A DNA stretch of 64,000 bases from Chloroflexaceae bacterium (GTDB lineage Bacteria > Chloroflexota > Chloroflexia > Chloroflexales > Chloroflexaceae), in NCBI GenBank assembly GCA_025057155.1, contig JANWYD010000002.1, positions 268,500 through 332,499 on the forward strand, written 5' to 3'. The notes beneath the pieces were generated by a model that was not told where the DNA came from, made no database searches, and saw nothing but the letters and a program-made list of their open reading frames with translations. How positions within the stretch are numbered: the first letter of the stretch is position 1; each line of letters starts with the position of its first letter. The position numbers and the translations under genes were made by a program. Shown here one piece after another: positions 61,746 to 64,000 of the stretch.

Positions 61746-62489
61746 TTATCCCCCCAGGGGGATCGCAATCGCCACCATCACCACCGCCAGGGTCATAACC
61801 AGCAGTCCCGTTTTCCAGGGATTGGCGCCGGTATACACGCCCCAGCGATAGCCGAAGACGAAGAGCATCCCAAAGGAGATAAGGTTCGACAGCCGCAGCG
61901 CCAGGTCGAACTGGCCGCGCAGAAGAACCAGCGGGAGCAGCGAGGGGAACACCGCCACCAGCGCGACGACCACCGAGCCAAGGGCGCCCAGCACATCGGC
62001 GGCCTGCAACCCCACCGGGCGCGGATAACCCTGGCGCAGGTGTTGCAGCAGGTAGCGATAGACCACCTGCCGATCCTCTTCGCTGGTGATCGGCTCAAGG
62101 ATGTAGTCGAGTTCCTCGGCGACGATCGTGATGCCGGCCTGCTCGCTCTCGGCCTGCTGGACCTCTTGAAGAAAGCGATACCGCTCACGCCGCTGAAACA
62201 TTTCGAGCAGCATGTACATCAGCCCGTCAATCAGGCCCCAGGCCAGAATGGCCCCGACAGCGGCAACCACGAACTCGGTCGCATAGATCGCCGAGGACGG
62301 CGGCTCAACCTGTCCGGCAACGGTAAGCGCGCGGAAGGCCAGGGTGAAGGTGAGCAAGATCAGCACGCTGTAAATGGCCTCGGAGAGCAGATCGATCGGG
62401 TCGAGGAAACGGGCGAGGAGGGCCTCCCCTGGCGCCCGGGGCGCGGGGCGCGAAGGACGCCGTGATTGCTGGCGAATGGACATAGTCAT
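61746..62489 (-). CDS. Membrane protein of unknown function
   Basis: 247 residues with five hydrophobic segments: LSEAIYSVLILLTFTLAF, AIYATEFVVAAVGAILAWGLIDGLMYMLL, GALGSVVVALVAVFPSLLPLVLL, LRLSNLISFGMLFVFGY and GLLVMTLAVVMVAIAIPLG. A cytoplasmic Glu/Arg-rich stretch sits between helices 2 and 3 (QRRERYRFLQEVQQAESEQ). The layout faintly recalls VIT1/CCC1-type proteins, but I cannot confirm that. The stop lies about 20 bases from the ATPase promoter, so it is an independent unit. Confidence 0.65.
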   Translation of the reverse strand: MTMSIRQQSRRPSRPAPRAPGEALLARFLDPIDLLSEAIYSVLILLTFTLAFRALTVAGQVEPPSSAIYATEFVVAAVGAILAWGLIDGLMYMLLEMFQRRERYRFLQEVQQAESEQAGITIVAEELDYILEPITSEEDRQVVYRYLLQHLRQGYPRPVGLQAADVLGALGSVVVALVAVFPSLLPLVLLRGQFDLALRLSNLISFGMLFVFGYRWGVYTGANPWKTGLLVMTLAVVMVAIAIPLGG

Positions 62490-62558
62490 TAGAATGGAGC
62501 GGGGCCGGTACCTCCCCCTTCAACCGGCATTCAGGTCGCTGAGGCCCTTCCATGGGCA

Positions 62559-62591
62559 GGGGGATGGGGAAACCTGGTTTCCCCATCCCCC
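62559..62591. repeat. Perfect 16-bp hairpin of the GGGGAAACCTGGTTTCCCC family
   Basis: The arms 62559-62574 and 62576-62591 are exactly complementary around one base. TTCACATCAG follows, as after the copy at 53798-53832. It lies between the DUF1269 gene and the membrane-protein gene and may terminate transcription of the former. Confidence 0.75.
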
Positions 62592-62616
62592 TCCAACAAC
62601 GCTATTCACATCAGGA

Positions 62617-63105
62617 CTATTCCTCGCTGAAGATTTCGCGGAGTTTTGCCTCCTGCTCGGTCGAGAGGTTGCTGGCGATCAACTCGGCGTCGAGGGTCCC
62701 TAGCTCGCTGCGGATGCGATCGACCACTTCATCGGCGCTCATCAGGAATAGCGCCGAAGTGCCCGGAACGACCTTTTCCCGGACCTCTTTGATAAAGTTG
62801 TCATCAATGCCTACATCGGCGAACGAGCCGGTGATCGCGCCGGTGGCTGCGCCGATCAATGCCCCCATAAACGGCATCAGGAAGATCAGCCCGAAGAGCA
62901 TGCCCCAGAAGGCGCCGGTGAGGGCGCCGGCGCCGGCCAGATTGTAGAGTTGCCGCGTCCTGGGCTTCTTCTTGTCAGCGGGCCAGGTGACGATCGCCGC
63001 GTCGAGGATGGTGATCAGTTGCTGCTTCTGAAGATCCTGCAACTTGCTGAGGGTCTGCTCGGCGCCATCGGGGGTCGGAAACTTGAACACGGTCAGCGTG
63101 GCCAT
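62617..63105 (-). CDS. DUF1269 membrane-associated protein
   Basis: 162 residues from the ATG at 63105. Begins MATLTVFKFPTPDGAEQTLSKLQDLQKQQLITILDAAIVTWP, the ferredoxin-like N-domain of DUF1269. A Gly/Ala-rich hydrophobic hairpin (GAGALTGAFWGMLFGLIFLMPFMGALIGAATGAITG) and a C-terminal domain ending in STEQEAKLREIFSEE follow. Role unknown; often annotated as a general-stress membrane protein. Confidence 0.88.
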   Translation of the reverse strand: MATLTVFKFPTPDGAEQTLSKLQDLQKQQLITILDAAIVTWPADKKKPRTRQLYNLAGAGALTGAFWGMLFGLIFLMPFMGALIGAATGAITGSFADVGIDDNFIKEVREKVVPGTSALFLMSADEVVDRIRSELGTLDAELIASNLSTEQEAKLREIFSEE

Positions 63106-63380
63106 CGTGCGCTCCTTACTTCGAGTTGCGAGTTCCTGAGGCGGCATTCATCGCCCGCCACGTCCATCGATTCAGGTGAAAACTGATCGTGTAGCAACAG
63201 GCATAGAACGGCGAAGTTTACTCGGCCCGCCCTTCCGTGGGGTGGGGACGGGAAACTGCCTTCCGCATCTTAAGGCGAAAGATGTTCGCCCGCGGCAGGG
63301 CGATGGTGCACTCTGTTCAGTGTAGCACATACGCCTCTGCTGGCGTCACTCAAAAAGGAGTATTTTTGTCGGCCCTGAGC

Positions 63381-63520
63381 GGTCTGTAAATTAAGTCTTG
63401 CGCTAGACCCTCGCCCCCTCCCCAATCCTCCCCCGCCGGGGGAGGAAGCCCGGTGCCTCCCCTCCTACGGGGGGAGGCTGGGAGGGGGGCGGAAATTCCA
63501 GGAGACGTACTCTACAGACT
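63381..63520 (+). repeat. MITE-like palindromic element, copy C
   Basis: 140 bases bounded by GGTCTGTAAA and TCTACAGACT, with the same central palindromes as copies A and B but more point differences. Six bases or fewer separate it from the 50-bp repeat at 63524. The strand given is arbitrary. Confidence 0.75.
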
Positions 63521-63523
63521 AAG

Positions 63524-63573
63524 CAGGCGCCCGGCGGGCCGATGGGCCGCGGCACGTGCAGAACGTTTCGTCG
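63524..63573 (-). repeat. 50-bp dispersed repeat, copy 2
   Basis: Reverse complement of 46644-46693 with three mismatches. In both places a TATACT-like sequence lies within 50 bases of the repeat. Confidence 0.8.
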
Positions 63574-63588
63574 CACCCCGGCCCCGAT

Positions 63589-63617
63589 TTGTTCGCTGCC
63601 AGCGACTCGCGTATACT
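63589..63617 (+). promoter_or_regulatory. Possible promoter of the MalT-like regulator
   Basis: TTGTTC (63589-63594), a 17-base spacer and TATACT (63612-63617), 48 bases before the ATG at 63666. Confidence 0.5.
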
Positions 63618-63665
63618 GTAAGATATAACTCTGTTTACGGCACGAACGGTCAGTCTACAGCATCC

Positions 63666-64000
63666 ATGAGAAAAGTCGCCTCTCTGGACCGCCTGGTTAT
63701 TCCAACCAAGTTGACCCCCCCCTCCTACCGTGAGACGTGGGTGAGGCGCGCGCATTTAGTGGAACGGTTGGGCTTTCCCCCGACCCGGCGGCTGACCGTA
63801 ATCGTGGCGCCAGCAGGCTTCGGAAAGTCCACTCTGGCGGCCCAGTGGCTCTTTGGTTCACCCCATCGTGTGAATGGCAGTTCGATTGGCCGCCACACGT
63901 CACGATACCCGGTGGCCTGGCTCACGCTCGACGAGCACGACCAGGACCCGCTGCGCCTCCTCGCCTACCTGGCAGGCGCGGTCGAGCACGCCGCCCCCGG
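63666..64000 (+). CDS. MalT-like STAND ATPase/LuxR-type regulator (3' partial)
   Basis: The first 111 codons are visible and run off the window. They read LVIPTKLTPPSYRETWVRRAHLVERL, then LTVIVAPAGFGKSTLAAQW (Walker A) and YPVAWLTLDEHDQDPLRLLAYLAGAVEHA. This is the standard opening of the large MalT/LuxR-type ATP-dependent regulators common in Chloroflexota. The C-terminal TPR and LuxR helix-turn-helix regions would lie outside. Between Walker A and the next strand there is a short unusual insert (FGSPHRVNGSSIGRHTSR). Confidence 0.85.
   Translation, partial: MRKVASLDRLVIPTKLTPPSYRETWVRRAHLVERLGFPPTRRLTVIVAPAGFGKSTLAAQWLFGSPHRVNGSSIGRHTSRYPVAWLTLDEHDQDPLRLLAYLAGAVEHAAP

Larger units (their letters stand above)
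63106..63665. other. 560-base gap before the window-end regulator
   Basis: Holds the MITE-like copy C, the 50-bp repeat copy 2 directly next to it, and a promoter for the gene at 63666. No coding frame is convincing. Confidence 0.55.

Noticed and set aside
61746..62489. Assignment of the membrane protein as a VIT1/CCC1 iron/manganese transporter
   Set aside because: Helix count and one segment are only vaguely similar; no metal-binding motif could be identified.

Overview
The window is GC-rich bacterial chromosome, gene-dense on both strands. It most likely comes from the Chloroflexota (Chloroflexales/Roseiflexus-like filamentous bacteria). That placement is inference. It rests on the overall style of the genes: Pro/Thr-rich surface proteins with a DUF11 domain, lipoproteins with GH-A-type barrels, a MalT-like STAND regulator, a PurN variant with an inserted loop, TPR/NB-ARC relics, and many dispersed palindromic repeats in the gaps. 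No rRNA, tRNA, CRISPR array, transposase or phage gene was seen.

Layout. 1-8.5 kb: the 3' part of a repeat-rich surface protein, topA, a GIY-YIG/DUF123 protein, purD, purN and a solitary DNA adenine methylase. 8.5-9.3 kb: a gene-free stretch holding a strong terminator and a strong forward promoter. 9.3-38.8 kb: an exopolysaccharide (EPS) region. It opens on the + strand with a WbpM/PglF-type dehydratase, a SLOG protein and two tandem secreted GH-A glycosidases. A housekeeping insert follows (yebC-ruvC-unknown gene, and an MBL protein with two cNMP-binding domains). The rest is a run of co-directional minus-strand genes from a BY-kinase/Wzz protein at 38.8 kb down to a lipoprotein at 20 kb.

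That run has the usual EPS machinery: flippase, polymerase, glycosyltransferase, deacetylases, priming sugar transferase, amino-sugar aminotransferase and acyltransferases. Embedded in it is a nearly self-contained acyl-carrier-protein assembly line: two ACPs, AMP-ligase, KAS III, SDR ketoreductase, malonyl transferase and holo-ACP synthase. No dehydratase or enoyl reductase accompanies it. I infer that it makes a short 3-oxo- or 3-hydroxyacyl group to decorate the polysaccharide. This is the most interesting system in the window.

39.5-57 kb: a secreted protein with an apparent frameshift and a decayed histidine kinase lead into a sulfur island. The island holds a rhodanese lipoprotein, a CoA-disulfide-reductase-like enzyme, sulfide:quinone oxidoreductase with DUF1641, two different MBL-rhodanese persulfide dioxygenase-like fusions, TusA, DsrE2, a DUF442 phosphatase-like protein, a double thioredoxin and a SulP transporter. 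It carries LysR and Crp/Fnr regulators. It ends next to an ECF sigma factor with a zinc-type anti-sigma factor and a protein-disulfide-reductase-like gene. 58.8-64 kb: a P2-type cation ATPase, two small membrane-associated proteins and the start of a MalT-like regulator.

The intergenic regions carry several dispersed inverted-repeat families. One, about 137-140 bp with terminal inverted repeats, is present in four copies. They look like non-autonomous elements or REP-like units that also serve as hairpins between genes.
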